From Piper betle (taxonomy: Eukaryota; Streptophyta; Magnoliopsida; Piperales; Piperaceae), in assembly GCA_033002965.1 (NCBI GenBank), contig JAURVB010013334.1:1-64000 (forward strand): 64,000 nt of DNA, in the 5' to 3' direction. Of this stretch, positions 36,104 through 48,370 are shown in pieces. The notes under the pieces are model-generated. The model saw only the letters and a program-made list of their open reading frames with translations. It did no database searches and was not told where the DNA came from. How positions within the stretch are numbered: the stretch's first letter is position 1; every line of letters starts with the position of its first letter. A program made the position numbers and the translations under genes.

Positions 36104-36605
36104 TATTGGGTTTATCTTACATGGGTGGTAGATGATGTTAGCGACTTGTATATAGGTTAATAAGAAATTTTTATTTCTTGAGTTAGTTTCTGGATTAAAA
36201 GAGGCTCGTGATACCTATTACGAGTTTTATTTGGACGGTACAAGTCCTTTTAGAAGTCTAAAAGGCCCAACCGTGATAGTTAGCTTTGGAGTTTGCCGAT
36301 GCCAACTATGGAAGTCTTCCTTGTGGGTTTTGTCTCATTATTTAAAGAAAATTTGCCTTGTGATGATTTACAGGTTCCATTTGATAAGGGGGAGATACTC
36401 ATACGGTGATAATTTCTGGATCGTCTCATGTGTAAATAGGAGATTGTTGGGTTTATCCCACATCTGTCGATGTTGGTGACTTGAATATATTCCAATAAGA
36501 AAACTTTATTCCTTTAACTAATTTTTATATTAAGAGAACCCGACACACCTATTGCAAGTTTTTTTTATTATTAAAAGTCCCTCTTAGGGCCCAAAGGGTA
36601 GAACA
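36104..36605 (+). mobile_element. Complete TRIM (family H), 502 bp, TSD ATAAC
   Basis: The left LTR starts TATTGGGTTTATC (36104; the G of the usual TG is A) and runs about 160 bp to the primer-like 'TGATAGTTAGC' near 36264. The right LTR is 36445-36605, starting TGTTGGGTTTATCCC. Perfect ATAAC duplications lie at 36099-36103 and 36606-36610. There is no coding capacity; a purine-rich run AAGGGGGAGAT occurs at about 36386-36396. It lies between blocks 1 and 2 of the POLAR-like locus, i.e. in an intron if that model holds. Confidence 0.85.
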
Positions 36606-37335
36606 ATAACAATATAACTCAAAAACACGAGGAATGTCTACCTGATAGAAAAGTAAATGTATTAATCTTGCTTTAGTTTTCTTTAGATGTTTGCCACACG
36701 TAACAAATCCAACAACCTACATCAATTGTACTTTTAGTAACAAAGAAAAAAAATCAAATGTTTGCTAATTATTGAGATCCCTTAAACCCAAAATCACAAT
36801 TTCCCTCAAAACAAATTCATCCAACTTCTACATACTCAGAACTCAAATACTTCCACCCAAATTACCAAGAAATTTTATTTTTATTTTTAAAGTAGAAGTG
36901 TTGGGTTTCTTTTCGCTAATGGCGGACTCAGGGGACAGACAGATGGCCAACTGTTAATTACCTTGAGGTGTCGATGAAAAGTTGTTGAAGAGATGTTGTT
37001 CATCTTTATCTGGCTCTTTGCTGCTATTTCTCCATTTGAAGAGACGAAAAAAGATGAAATGGCAGGAATCGAGGAGGGAGAAAGGATGGTAAGACGATAG
37101 GGAAAGTTCTATAAGGGGTAGAGAGGTGTTTCTTTAATAGAGAAAGTTTTAGCCCAATCCCTCGCCGGGTAAAGATAAGAATAATCAGTTATAAAATAAC
37201 CATTTATCAGTTCTATAACCCACGTTTGATCGGGCAAGTGCTTTAATCATTTTCTAAACATTCCAACCACTAGCATGCCAACAACCTTGAATAACCGCCA
37301 GAAATCGTCCCGCTATATTAACCAACTGTTATTAT

Positions 37336-40300
37336 AGCACCTCAATTTGGTTCAAAGTGACTGACTGAATTGTGATATTATAAATTGGAAAGCTACTCAT
37401 TGGGCTATTACATAGAGGCCTTACAAAAGCAAATCTCAACTCTCTAGGAGGTTTAAGACGGACATGACACTCAATTTTCTTTGGATGCGTGTAGAGTCAT
37501 ACTATATATGACAGATTTTACACTTAAAGTTCTTATATAAGCACTTTGAGCTACAATAATGGCAGAACCTCGCTCATGACTAAGAGGGTAGCTTTAAGAA
37601 TGTGATGATCACTCTAACCTACACGAATACAATACCTTCATTGCAGCTAAGAGGTTGGATGTTGTGGCATATTCAAATTCTTTTACTTAGTTGAAGTTAT
37701 TGGATTATGTATCTTGATTTATTAATACGGATGAATGCAATATATTAAACACCGGTAACTTGTTCCATATACCCCGCAAGTAAAATTAAGCACAAAGGTA
37801 TCATCGGATGCAATGACATCATGCCTAACATGGGTATTCACGTGAGTTCTTCACGTGGTAAGACCTATACATTCCTCCTACTCATGTTTCTCTACACACA
37901 CAGCTGCAACCAAATAAATTTTGTGTACCTGGTTTCGTTCATCATTATGTTCCAGGACTTTGGGGCTCATACACCCTGCAGACAATAGTTAGCCTTGCCC
38001 CAAAGTTTATCCACTCCACATTAGTAATAATAATAAAATAATAAGTAAACATACATCCACAATCAATATATCATAAAAACCCAATCCAACGTATAAGGCT
38101 TATCATGAGTTTATTGCTTATGCCTATAAAGTCATCCATGAAAATATAATTTGATATACATAAGTGCATAATAGAACCTAGCCACCACCACTAAGCCTCC
38201 CGATTTGTGTGCCTAAGCCAGCAAAAGCCAAGGAACCTCACCTATATATAAATAAGAAAAATGTTAATAATCAAATACATTTGATTACCGGTTTGAAATA
38301 ACTATTAATAAAACAATACTGAAAAATGAGTATTTCATTACCCATGGGAACTTAGAAAATTTGAGAAACACAACTTATTAAAAGAGATGACACAAATTGA
38401 TAAAATTCATACTCATACAAGAACTTATGCCCTCACAACCTCCATATAACAGCTGCCATGATACTCAGGTAGCAAAAGAACTATTAAGTTAGTACCACAA
38501 GTTCTAGAATTGTGTTGCATTACAGAGTACCCCCATATATCACACTATCTCAAGGTTTGAGAGAGTAATATTGTGAATCATATTACTTGTATAGATCTCT
38601 CATGTTCATCAAATCATAAACCCTCACACACTTTTATATATCAGGCTTGGGTAGGGAGTTGTATAATAGATTTTTGGATCTTATCTTTCAAAACCATCAA
38701 GGGATCACAACCTTAAAGTTTTATTAAACTTACAAAAAACACAACCAAATGACCCAATATAGGAGGGATGCGATAAAATGCCGCTAATGTCGTCATACAT
38801 CTAAAATAAGATTAAACTCGGCACTCAGGGAGTCAAGTAGAGATGAGGCAAAAGAGAGACCTACAAACCTAGATGAAGGAAGCTTTGTGCCCCAAGTCGA
38901 CGAGATCACCCTGTATACCCTAACATAGAGATGGAACCGGAATTAGACTCGGATTACATCGGCATGCATATCGATGCAAAGTCTCAACACAAACACAACA
39001 CATAAGACAATTAACTAAATTAATTACTTAATGGAACATTAAACCTCATTGTATACCCTAATTAAGGTTTAAAGTTACATGTACACTTAGTTAGAAAAGT
39101 TCAATACTTAGGCTTAATCAAACTGACTTAACCAGATGATTTTTCAGACAGACCAAATGATGTTCAAATGGGTTGAAATTTAAACTTGTGGGCCCTGACA
39201 CTCTAAGGGTTTGGCAAAAAATTTATCAAGTACTGGTTCATGGTCAACATGCTAAACAAAGCCCATTAAGATTAGGCTAAGGTGCTAGGAACAGTGTTCC
39301 TGGGCCACACACCAATTTTATTAAGTGTCTGTGGGTTTGGAGACTCCAAATGGGTCTAGGTAAGTGGGTGTATTTAGCCAACATAGTAGGCTTAAATTCA
39401 TAAACTTTCAAGTCCTAAGTCTAAGTATTTGGGTCTGAGTGGTCTTGGAATGGGAGGTATTGGCTAAGCCATTTCTAGAGGTTGGTGAACCTATTAGGCT
39501 TGCGAAACTCCTAACTCAAGATCTACTAAGCCAAACATTCCCAAGTTTAAATATGGTCTTACAAGCACAACCGAAGGTGTGGGAGAAATTTCATATAATT
39601 TCATCGCCATTTGACTATGTTTTGAATTTTACATCCAGAGTTAAAGAATTAAGGTTTCACCCTACATTCCTGCTCTCTCCTAAACATTGATTAAGCTAAA
39701 CATATAAATGATTTTTAAATAATACCAAAACTTTCATATTTTATTAACTACTTTTAGTTAGCTCACCAGGGAGCACAAGCTGAGAGCATGACAAAGTACA
39801 CATATATTACAGGGAACACACCAAACAATTAGAGGTTTTGTTCATGCTCTTTAAATGGTTATTTTAGTGTGAAAAGTTTACAAGAGTAAGCCAACACATA
39901 GATCAATAAGCATATAAAAGATGGACATCACTAGCATCCTACATCAAGGTGTAAAAATTGAGGAAAAAAGAGGCTAGGTGAAAGGGACCATGAAAATGCC
40001 ATCTTTTGTCAACTTTGGCACCCTTACATGTTTATACGCATCATAACAGGCAAAGTGATCAACATAAATTTGTAGATCAGATTGTGATAAGTGTAATCAT
40101 GCAAAAAAGATATCTACAATGCAAGATATAATTTTTATGCAAAACAATTCATATACTCAACATATGAGTACACAAAAATGCATATATATTTTTATACATA
40201 AGAAAATGAAATGATTCCAAGTTCTAACAAATTCTAACTGAAAGAGCTACATAATAAAAATAAAAATAAATACAAAAAAGAACAAATATAAGCAAATAAC

Positions 40301-41000
40301 AACACACAACAACAGGGAGAGGTGGCAAAGGGAGAACTTTACCTCAAGGGTGACCAAGAGGAGGTCTCTTGGGGCTTCCTACCCTAAGGTCTACTACCCT
40401 AGGTAGCTAGGCTTGGATAAGAGGGGCTTGGAGAGGTGGGGAAGGCCTAGCGGTGAAGAGGGGAAGCCAAGAAGCAAGGAGGAGGATTGGAGGAAACAAG
40501 GAAATTAGTGAAAAGGGGGAAGGAGAGGGGGAGTTTCAAGAAAATAGGGAAGCTCTCAACTACGAAAGGCATGCCTTAGGGATGTCACATGTAAGGTGCC
40601 ACACCTAAAAGGCATGGGTGCTATACCTAATGAGGTATGAGACCCAACATAAAAACTTATGATTTTTACCCTAAAGTGGCTGGGGCAACCATGAGAATTG
40701 CGCCACGGATTCCACAGGGGCTAGGATGGTCCGGAAGCAGTTCAAAACACATGGCAAGCAACCAAAACATACCCTGGCATGGTCCTAACACTTATTTACA
40801 CCCAACTCAACAACCAAACATGAAAAGGCCGGGCATGTAACTTCCAAACGGGCATACCGAGCACCGAAGAAGGCTAAGACTGAGCAGACATACCCAATAC
40901 TATACTCAAACCACAACAAGAATGGCCAGAGCCATCTAACCCAGTCTGGGTCAAGAACGAACTGACTCAAAACCCTCAGGTGAATGACCCTGGTTTTATA
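37336..41000 (-). repeat. Tekay-type LTR F1 (about 3.7 kb)
   Basis: It is homologous, block by block, to the LTR at 51314-54474. Shared blocks include 'tctacacacacagctgcaacc' (37892 and 51890), 'gtttaagac/ata' (37450, 51443), 'ttggagactccaaatggg' (39338, 53474), 'aggaacagtgttcct' and a terminal '..gttttata'. Left end TAGCACCTC and right end CTGGTTTTATA are decayed TG..CA ends. No TSD is readable and no coding sequence is attached, so it is a solo or orphan LTR. It has an extra GA-rich stretch (40300-40560), on the minus strand C/T-rich, absent from the other copy. Confidence 0.75.
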
Positions 41001-41386
41001 GCTAACCCGTGCGATGCATGGCTAAAGGATTTAAAATAAGTACAAATTATAATAGAAAATCAAAGCAAATTATAATCATAATAGAAAAGCATTGAATGAT
41101 TCGAAATGAATATTAATTACAATAGAAAGAAAGTATTTTACTAATAAAAATAAAATCGTATTTAATAATAATGATATAGACTATAATAATTTAATATCTT
41201 AAATATAGATTTTGATTGACTTTAAAGATAAATCTGAATGAAAAGATAAACTATAATAATTTAATTTATTATTTATTATTATTTTTATTCAGATTGGCTA
41301 AATCTCATCCTTTTAATAAGAGGTTAGTATTGAGTTCTCCTTTTATTAATAAGTTTGTGTGTGTGTGTATAATAAACTTTTCCTCA
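41001..41386. other. AT-rich spacer
   Basis: AT-rich, with short repeated 'ataatagaaa' patterns (41045-41130) and a TG tract near 41356-41367. No gene is seen. Confidence 0.5.
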
Positions 41387-41390
41387 GCTC

Positions 41391-41411
41391 GGGGCAAAAA
41401 ATTTTTGCCCC
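41391..41411. repeat. Perfect 10-bp-arm palindrome at element end
   Basis: GGGGCAAAAA (41391-41400), one A, then TTTTTGCCCC (41402-41411). The left element end is therefore itself a hairpin. Confidence 0.9.
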
Positions 41412-42217
41412 AAAGCTTGATCTAAGCCTTCCGATTACAAGGACAACTCAAATTCATTTTTTAAATAATAATAATAATAATAAACTCCTTCATGATGCTG
41501 GCAGCCACGGTAACGGCCACATCTGGCTACAGGAGGCCTTGTTTAGCCACCCACAGGCCAAATCCGGTAGTGGGGCAGTCAGACATGGCCCATCGCGACC
41601 GCATCGAGCCTTACAACCACAGAATATTTGGTTTTTTTGCTGCACTGTCGGATCTGGTTGCCGTTGGCTAGGTCTGACCACCGCAGGCTAGATTTGGCCT
41701 TCCCCTGACTAGATCTGGTTGGGGCACGGCCAAGTCTAGCCCGTGCTGGCTGAACCTAGCCTGCGATAGGGCAGATCCGGCCGCACAACAAACAAAAATA
41801 ATGGTAAGATCTGTGGCCACCACCGACGTCAGAGGCGCAATGAGACTAGCCGTAGTGGGCCGCATGATGGGTGACAGCGCTCAGTGGCAAGGTCTGGAAG
41901 TGAGGCCGACAGTGGCTAGATTTGGTCACGAATAGCAACTTTTTTAGTTTTTTTGCTACCACTGGTGAGGTCCATTCGCCGCCTGGCTGCACGGCCAGAT
42001 TCGACCACGAGCTGGATTTGTTTCGGGGAGGCCAGGCATGGTCGCCTGCCGCCGGCATGGCTACTCGGCAGCCACCGACGTTGGGAGAGGTCTAATTTTT
42101 TTTTTTTTGTTGAAAACAATAAATATAGGTCATCCTTTTAATCGAACGGCCCAAATCAAAGTTTTGGGAACGGCCCAAATCAAAGTTTTGGGCAGAAAAA
42201 AATTTCTACCCTTGGTT
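41391..42217. mobile_element. Non-autonomous DNA element with long inverted ends
   Basis: The left end (41391 onward: GGGGCAAAAA A TTTTTGCCCC, then 'aaagcttgatctaagcc') matches the complement of the right end (to about 42217) over about 55 bp. The match includes 'TGCCC.AAA.CTTTGAT' and 'CGATTA.AAGGA'. On the right, a 24-bp piece of the end ('aacggcccaaatcaaag...') is duplicated in tandem. The middle (41490-42090) is GC-rich with many 'ctggcc/agatctgg' blocks; its short frames are not gene-like. Long ends with GC-rich cargo suggest a MULE-type element, but I could not find a matching 9-bp flank. Confidence 0.6.
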
Positions 42218-43141
42218 GCACCTAATATATATATATATAAAAGAATAGAAAATGTTATGGACGGTATTACAAAAAATATCACTTTTGTCTAAGATACGGT
42301 GAATTATATTTACATTAGCCGTGGGTTATGTTGCTGTGAGAAACGTAGAGTCGACTACTATGTAATCTTGAAATTTAAAATTTAGGTTCAATTTAGGCCA
42401 TAGTATTATAATTTTAATTACTGCCCATTTTTTAATTTGAAATTTCACAAAATTTATTTTTTTATTAAAAATTTTGATATTTAAATTAATTATTATTTAA
42501 TTAAATATTTATGACAAAAGAAAATTAATCTCAAATAAAATATTTTACCCAATTTTAAAATTTGATTGAACTTGGTTCTATTAGATTGAACCACATATGC
42601 CACACATCGACTTTAAATTGGCCTAGGTATGTTCAGTGGCACGGGATTTAAGACTATATCAACATTTTTTCCCATTTTCTTTTCTCTTAATACAGAGAAA
42701 AATTGATTGTATATGAAAATCAAATATTGACGTACATAGATGTGATCATTATATTTTTGCATTCAATTGGATCAATCATACTTAGTTTGTACTTAATATA
42801 ATTAATTTAATGCTACTTTTTGGATAAAATACATTGAATATAACTATTATTTTAATAAGATTGACTATTTTAAGATTTTTATGTCGTTCATTGATAATGA
42901 TATGTTCCCATTGCTGCATTATATTTCTTCCGCTTCATTTTAAAAATTGCCAGTTTACTCATGAAATTTATTTTTAAGATTCAATTTACCCATCCACTTT
43001 GGTTTTCTATGCTTCATGCATAACTGATGATATTATCTTGGACAATAGCCTAGAGATCATCTAGTTTCTTCTCTTTTCTTCGTCTACTAATGGACTTGAT
43101 TTTATTATCAAATATTTCTCTAGGCAAAGAATATTTGAAAA
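42218..43141. other. AT-rich stretch, nothing recognised
   Basis: AT-rich with a TA tract at 42222-42239. No frame, terminus or shared repeat was recognised. Confidence 0.5.
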
Positions 43142-43146
43142 AGCAA

Positions 43147-45944
43147 TGTCACACCCCGTTTTGGTTCACTCGCGAACCAAACCAAAAATACTACCGGCAA
43201 CTAAATCATTCGTTAATATACTTAATTCAGTTAAGACGACTCAAATATAACCTCAGCATTTCAAAATGGTGATGCAAACATTCAATTTATGGATGAGATG
43301 TTTAGGCTCTATTGTGTTTCTAGATGCATGCTTTTAAAACAACACAAACTTATTAAAAGTTTGAAAAATAACGATTTTTAAAAACAAAATGGACATAGTC
43401 TCTCCTAAAAGTGCAATAGGGATCACCCTGTTAACAACAAATAATATATATATATATATATATGATAAAAGTGTAAAATATAGTAAAAACATGATGTTTT
43501 TCTTACAACATTTCCATTATAATCATTTTTTATCTTCTAAAATGAGTCTGAACTCCATTGCTCAGTTGTTCAGTTCTATTTACAACTTTTCATCACATTC
43601 AAAACATTTCATCAAATTCACTTGTCATTTTCTGCAATAAAATGTCATAACGTTCAATTCACACCATTCACAACAATTCATCACCTAACAATATCATTCC
43701 ATTTGGCAAGTACATCTGCGCATGGTACATTGTTGCTCTTCCGCAGTCCCAACATCGCTCAATCATTTTAGTTCTCATCTACATATATAATACAAAAATA
43801 TAAATAACGAGTGTTACTGGTTTAGAAATAACTAATAATCAAACTATCACAAGAGAGTCAAAGTAGACTCTCCTTTTAAATGAAATCATTCATATACTTC
43901 TACATTAGAAACTCTCATAAGGGCACTAATCAAGAGCCATCGGCCTCTGCTCGACAGCGTCCCATTCTAACTGGTCAGATGTCTCGGTAAATTCTCAAAC
44001 TATCCCTTGTGTGAAAAAATCAATTATCCTAAAGCCTCCTACATCCTCCGTATATCTCCTGGCCCTAAGCATAAAGGCCGAGTATTCTCAGTCAGAAACC
44101 TTTGAATCCACAAATCTAGATATGCACTGCATTGCAGTATCCATAATCCTCCACACTTCTCTGAGTTTGAGGAACACAAAGGTGCAGTTGTCGGGATCCA
44201 TCAGAAATGGAACAGTCCACTTACCAAGCTAGTGCCCGCTTTGACTAGCACGCGCCCACTTGCGGTTTATGTATGTTGACTTTCCCTTCTCTCACATCTC
44301 ACCGAAAAGCCCGAGAAACTATATGTACATAGGTCTAGGTAGGGATTGTAATACAGTAGGCCCGAAGGCATCATGAACGGATCCGAGTTTTCAAAAACAA
44401 ACTCGAGGGATCTCATCCTTGAGGGTTCTTAATCCGGAAATTCGTACGATTAAATGGTCTGTGTGGAGTGGGATACAATAAATCTAACACTCGATAAGTC
44501 CACTTACTTGTTGAAACAAATCATGATAGAGTAAAGGAGTCAAACCAGAAGTGAGTCCTAAATGGACTTGGTAGAAGCTTCAATTGTGTTCACGCACCTA
44601 GTCGGCGAGCTCATACTCTGTGCCTACACATCAAAACTAAAAACTAACGTCTGCTATGATCCTTCACACATCATATATTACACTCACATCAAAGGACTCA
44701 TCACATCATGATTAACTAAATTACAGTGCAGTTAGTTAGAAACTTATGCTTAATTTACCTAACTAGGTCATTAACATTTATTTCAATACAATTCAAATCA
44801 CACAAATTCATTTTAGTTACAATCAAAATAATTTACTATGCCATTAATTAAATCCTAGCATATTGTGCTAATAATTATCAAATTTAAATAATTAGGTTGA
44901 AGTTAATTATACTTTTCATCGTCTGCAATCGGTGACAAGTAAGGTTTATCGTGCAGTTCGGGACTAGAATTCGGCACCCGATGGCATCCAAAGTTTGATC
45001 GGGCTCGGCTGGACGAGTTCGGTGAACATTTGGTGATTTTTGGCGAACTCCAGCGAATCTAGTTTTCTGGTGACCTTTTCGGCCAGGTGATCAAGGATGT
45101 GGGCTGGCACTGGCTTGGCGAGCTCAATGAAACCATGGTGATGGTTAGGGAGAAGGCGGTGGCGGCGGTTGCTGCACTACGGCCGTGAGTCTACCGAGGT
45201 TGGTCAGCTTGTCTGATTGGCCCTTGTCTGGCCTCGGTGGCAGTGATCAGTGGAGGGGAAAGGGGTTTAGGGTCAAAGGGGAAGGGCGACGGTGACATGG
45301 TGGCGGTGGAGCGGCGCGGCTGGCTGCGGAATGACTTTGGGAGTATGACACGATCATACGGCTCCCGTGTGTCATGGAGGTCAGGCGGCACCTGGGAAGA
45401 ACTCGGTTGGGAGGCGATAATGTCAATCGGTGGTGGTGCAGCATCCGGGGAGGTGTCAGTGGTGTGAATCGGGGCGACAAACGGGGTTAGGGGAGAAACG
45501 TCGGGGTGATTGGGTGTTATTAAAAGTTGACTAGACTCTGGTTCAAGTAAAAAATAATAGCTAACTCCTAATAAATTAAAAAAAATCCAAAAAAATATGT
45601 AAAAATCACATAAAATATAATACACGCCATAACATCAAAATGACAAGTTCTATAACTAATAATCCACCCAAATTGCTACATAGCGCATCCTAGTGCATTA
45701 TTCGGCCTAAAAATGATTCTATGATCAAATGTAAAATATATATATAACTGCATACTGTCATATACTTTAAGAACTCATTTCTCATCATTTTTTTTACGTT
45801 ATCATCATGTACTCAGGTACACTTGACCCTCATTGCTGATAACACACGGTTGACCTCAGTTATTGAAACTGACTTGACTTGAATTGATGGTTGAACCGAC
45901 TGGTTCCCTAATGTAAAACTCTGACTCGAGTCACAGGTTTCACA
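43147..45944 (-). mobile_element. Tekay-type solo LTR E, TSD AGCAA
   Basis: Left terminus TGTCACACCCCG at 43147 and right terminus CAGGTTTCACA ending at 45944. It is flanked by a perfect AGCAA duplication (43142-43146 and 45945-45949). It is 2798 bp. It shares with copies A and D the 'taacgagtgttactgg' block (43805), the 'gaggaac..aaaggtg' block (44170), the 'ggcgagctcatactctg' block (44603) and the AT-rich tail. A 10-bp palindrome GACTCGAGTC lies 22 bp from the right end. Its GC-rich core is at 45050-45520. No primer site or coding sequence is present. Confidence 0.92.
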
Positions 45945-46319
45945 AGCAAGAAGTAAATCAAATCACCAAAAGCATTAATATCATGATGGGGACTTATTCA
46001 TGGGTTATTGGTCTACTCTCACTAGTAGAAAAATATTCATCAATGACTAACATTTTGCAAGGGTTAGTAGCAATCGCTAATTTCCGACCGAGTTTGCACC
46101 GATGTCCAACAGCCTTATATTTGTGACCACATTGTGACTGGTATAACAGTCACAAAATCTATTAAGTTAATTAGAAGTCGATTAGTGACTGTGGTCTACA
46201 ACTGCATTTTGAAATGGGTAAGAGTGGTCACAAATGCCAGTGGCAAAATGAATGAAGGTGACCTAATGTGAGTAAGAGCTAACTACAAACACTTATCCCA
46301 AATAGTTAAATACCCACAA

Positions 46320-46652
46320 ATTTTAGTGCCTTACAAAGATCATAAGAATGGGCAAGTAAAACAGAAACAATTTGAGAACAAATAACTAATAAGTAAGTAA
46401 GCACAAAGACAAACAGACAGGTAAAGAATAAGAACCCAAATTAAATGATGTGCATGTGAGGCAAAACAAGCTCTATACCATTGCTAATTTAGGGCCTTAC
46501 AAAGATCACAAGAATGATAAGTAAAACATAAACGATTTAAGCACAAATAACTAGTAAGTAAGAAGAAAGATAAAAAGGCAAGGCAAGTAAAGAATATGAA
46601 CCAAAACAAAATGATGTGCGTGTGAGGCACGACCAGCTCTAATCCAAATTGC
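46320..46652 (-). repeat. 166-bp tandem duplication holding two primer sites
   Basis: Two units (46320-46486 and 46487-46652) share 'gccttacaaagatca', 'gtaaaaca' and 'aatgatgtgc.tgtgaggca'. Each holds, on the minus strand, an initiator-Met-tRNA-type primer site missing a base or changed: TGGTATAGAGC (46470-46480) and TGGATTAGAGC (46636-46646). The second site lies next to the LTR edge at 46659, so this is the start of the internal region of the adjoining element, duplicated. Confidence 0.75.
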
Positions 46653-48180
46653 TACTTGTGTTAGTGAACTAGTCAAACCATACAAGTAGTGTGATGACCA
46701 AGAATTTAATAATACTTAATTTCTATTAGTAGTCAAGTTAAACACAAGGGACTTAAGCAAGTGAGCTAATCAAGTGAATGCAAATGAAAGAATAGCACAC
46801 AAGTAAGGAGAAGAGAGAGAAGACACAAACAATAATTTTTTTAAAAAATTCCCAACTTGTACTCTTCTCTTCTAGCTCACCAAGTCCTTTAGCAATTAGG
46901 TCTTTATAGCTTCACTATAACAACCAACATGCACAACTTACAAATAAGAACAAGATGTCCTTCACAAGCACCAAGTGCCAAAGAACTTTGTACCTACAAA
47001 CCTTCCTTCTCAAGCACTCATCCAGCGCCAAGGAAGCTTATACTCTTAACCTCAAGAGCCTTCAACAAGCCTTCCTTCTCCAATGTTGTGCCAAGGAACT
47101 TTGTAAACTACAGGCCTTTCTTGTCAAGCACCTCCCAAGTGCCAACAAGTCTTGCAACCAGCTCAAAACACCCTTGGAGCAACCACCTTGAAACTACACC
47201 TCCTTTCATAAGCTCACATCTGAGCTAAAGGAGCCTCCTCTCTCCAAGCACCCTCCTCAAGGGAAGGTGTCCACACACACTCTCAACACCTTGAGAGTTC
47301 ACAAATCAAGCTCAAACACTTGAGCTAAGCCTCATATACACTGATCTCTCATTGGATACACAATTTACACATATGGATAATCTTAAACTTTCCAAATTGA
47401 TCTAAGAGAGAGTCTAGGGTTTCTACACCATCCAAGGTGCATCAAAAATTCCCCCAATGCCTTATTTATAGGCTTCCATAGCCTCTCCCAAAATAGGATT
47501 TGTTGGGTTTGGTTTTTCCAATGGCTAGCTTTGACAGCTTTTCTAGAAAGATCGTTTCTTGAATGAATGACTGATCACTAACCGAACGTTCACTTAAAAC
47601 AAGCCACGTCAACTTCATGTGCCAAACTTGTGACCGAAGCCTGACCCAAGCTTACTCAACTTTTGATACTTCAACGCCACATCGGCCCAATGGTTTCCAA
47701 CCTCGTCTTCTCCTACTAAGCCATGTCTGCTAAATGATTTCAAACTTCACAATCTATTGTAAACTTCCGACTTCCATGATCGGTTTTCAAAATATTGCTG
47801 AAGATGCACTTCGGTAGCCTAATGAACAAGTGAAGGTCAGCCAAACTGTGAAACTCCACAACTTCATCTTCAAGTCTCCCTACTTCGGTTGTTTAAACCT
47901 TGACTGAAGGGTATAATCAAAGTCTATCACAACATGGCTTCTCATCAAGCCCTAGGTCTTCGGTAGCTGAACTACCAAATGAAGGTGAGCGAAGGTCAAA
48001 ACTCCATCTCCTCCCTTAGGTGCATGTGAGATCCCTCAACTTAGTCCCACATCTAATACCTACTGGGAGAAGATCCTGTTTATAAGTGGGAATGGACTAT
48101 AGATCTTTAACTTCCCGGGTACCCATTTTAAAGAAATGACTTAGCCCATTACGTTGCACTTTGGGCTGGGTCGTTACAAA

Positions 48181-48192
48181 TGGTATCAGAGC
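48181..48192 (+). promoter_or_regulatory. TRIM primer-binding site (initiator Met tRNA)
   Basis: TGGTATCAGAGC is a perfect match to the common plant retroelement primer site, 2 bp after LTR 1 of the array. Confidence 0.9.
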
Positions 48193-48227
48193 CGACCTGG
48201 TTCCGTGTTAGATGGTGGGATGGACTA

Positions 48228-48370
48228 GGGATGTTGGCTAGGCTGCCGGTCCACGGGCCAAAAGGTCACGGGCTGGGGATAGCAACGGGCCAAGACTAGG
48301 AACGTTGGCTAGGCTGCCGGTCACGGGCGAAAAGACGTGGCTGGGGCTAGCAACGGGCCAAGAATAGGCA
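48228..48370 (+). repeat. About 70-bp duplicated minirepeat in TRIM internal unit 1
   Basis: Two copies of 'ttggctaggctgccggtc..acgggc..aacgggccaaga' lie in unit 1. Unit 2 has one copy, and unit 3 (about 48940-49085) again has two diverged copies. Confidence 0.8.

Larger units (their letters stand above)
33760..37050 (-). pseudogene. POLAR-like gene, TRIM-invaded and probably broken
   Basis: Exon-like blocks on the minus strand carry splice-type borders. Block 1, about 37045-36962, ends AAG|GTAATT ('RLFKWRNSSKEPDKDEQ' or, in another frame, 'MNNISSTTFHRHLK'). Block 2, 35898-35834, lies between CAG| and |GTAAGA ('DELLSSQICALDFDVAHFL'). Block 3, 35479 to about 35140, reads 'AFHLSVGVGLTLMFAKYKM', 'MESLLKDIKNE' and 'KLEAKLEAELELLE'. 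Block 4, about 34285-34105, reads 'DGVSPYARERELHQIIETRQ', then TAA, then 'KRIAKLEPALEHAQ'. A short last block near 33788-33760 contains 'WKD'. The hydrophobic GVG segment, the 'MESLL' helix, the 'EAELE' motif and the 'RELHQIIETRQ' helix fit plant POLAR-like proteins, which act in polarity of asymmetric cell divisions. Phases between blocks do not all match, and the in-frame TAA truncates the conserved C-terminal helix. Confidence 0.5.

Noticed and set aside
41490..42140. Open frames in the GC-rich block
   Set aside because: Cargo of a DNA element with repeated 'agatctgg' words; frames overlap on both strands.
46929..47228. 99-codon Ser/Thr/Pro-rich plus-strand frame
   Set aside because: It lies antisense inside copia-type LTR G1. 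The homologous part of G2b is not open in the matching frame.
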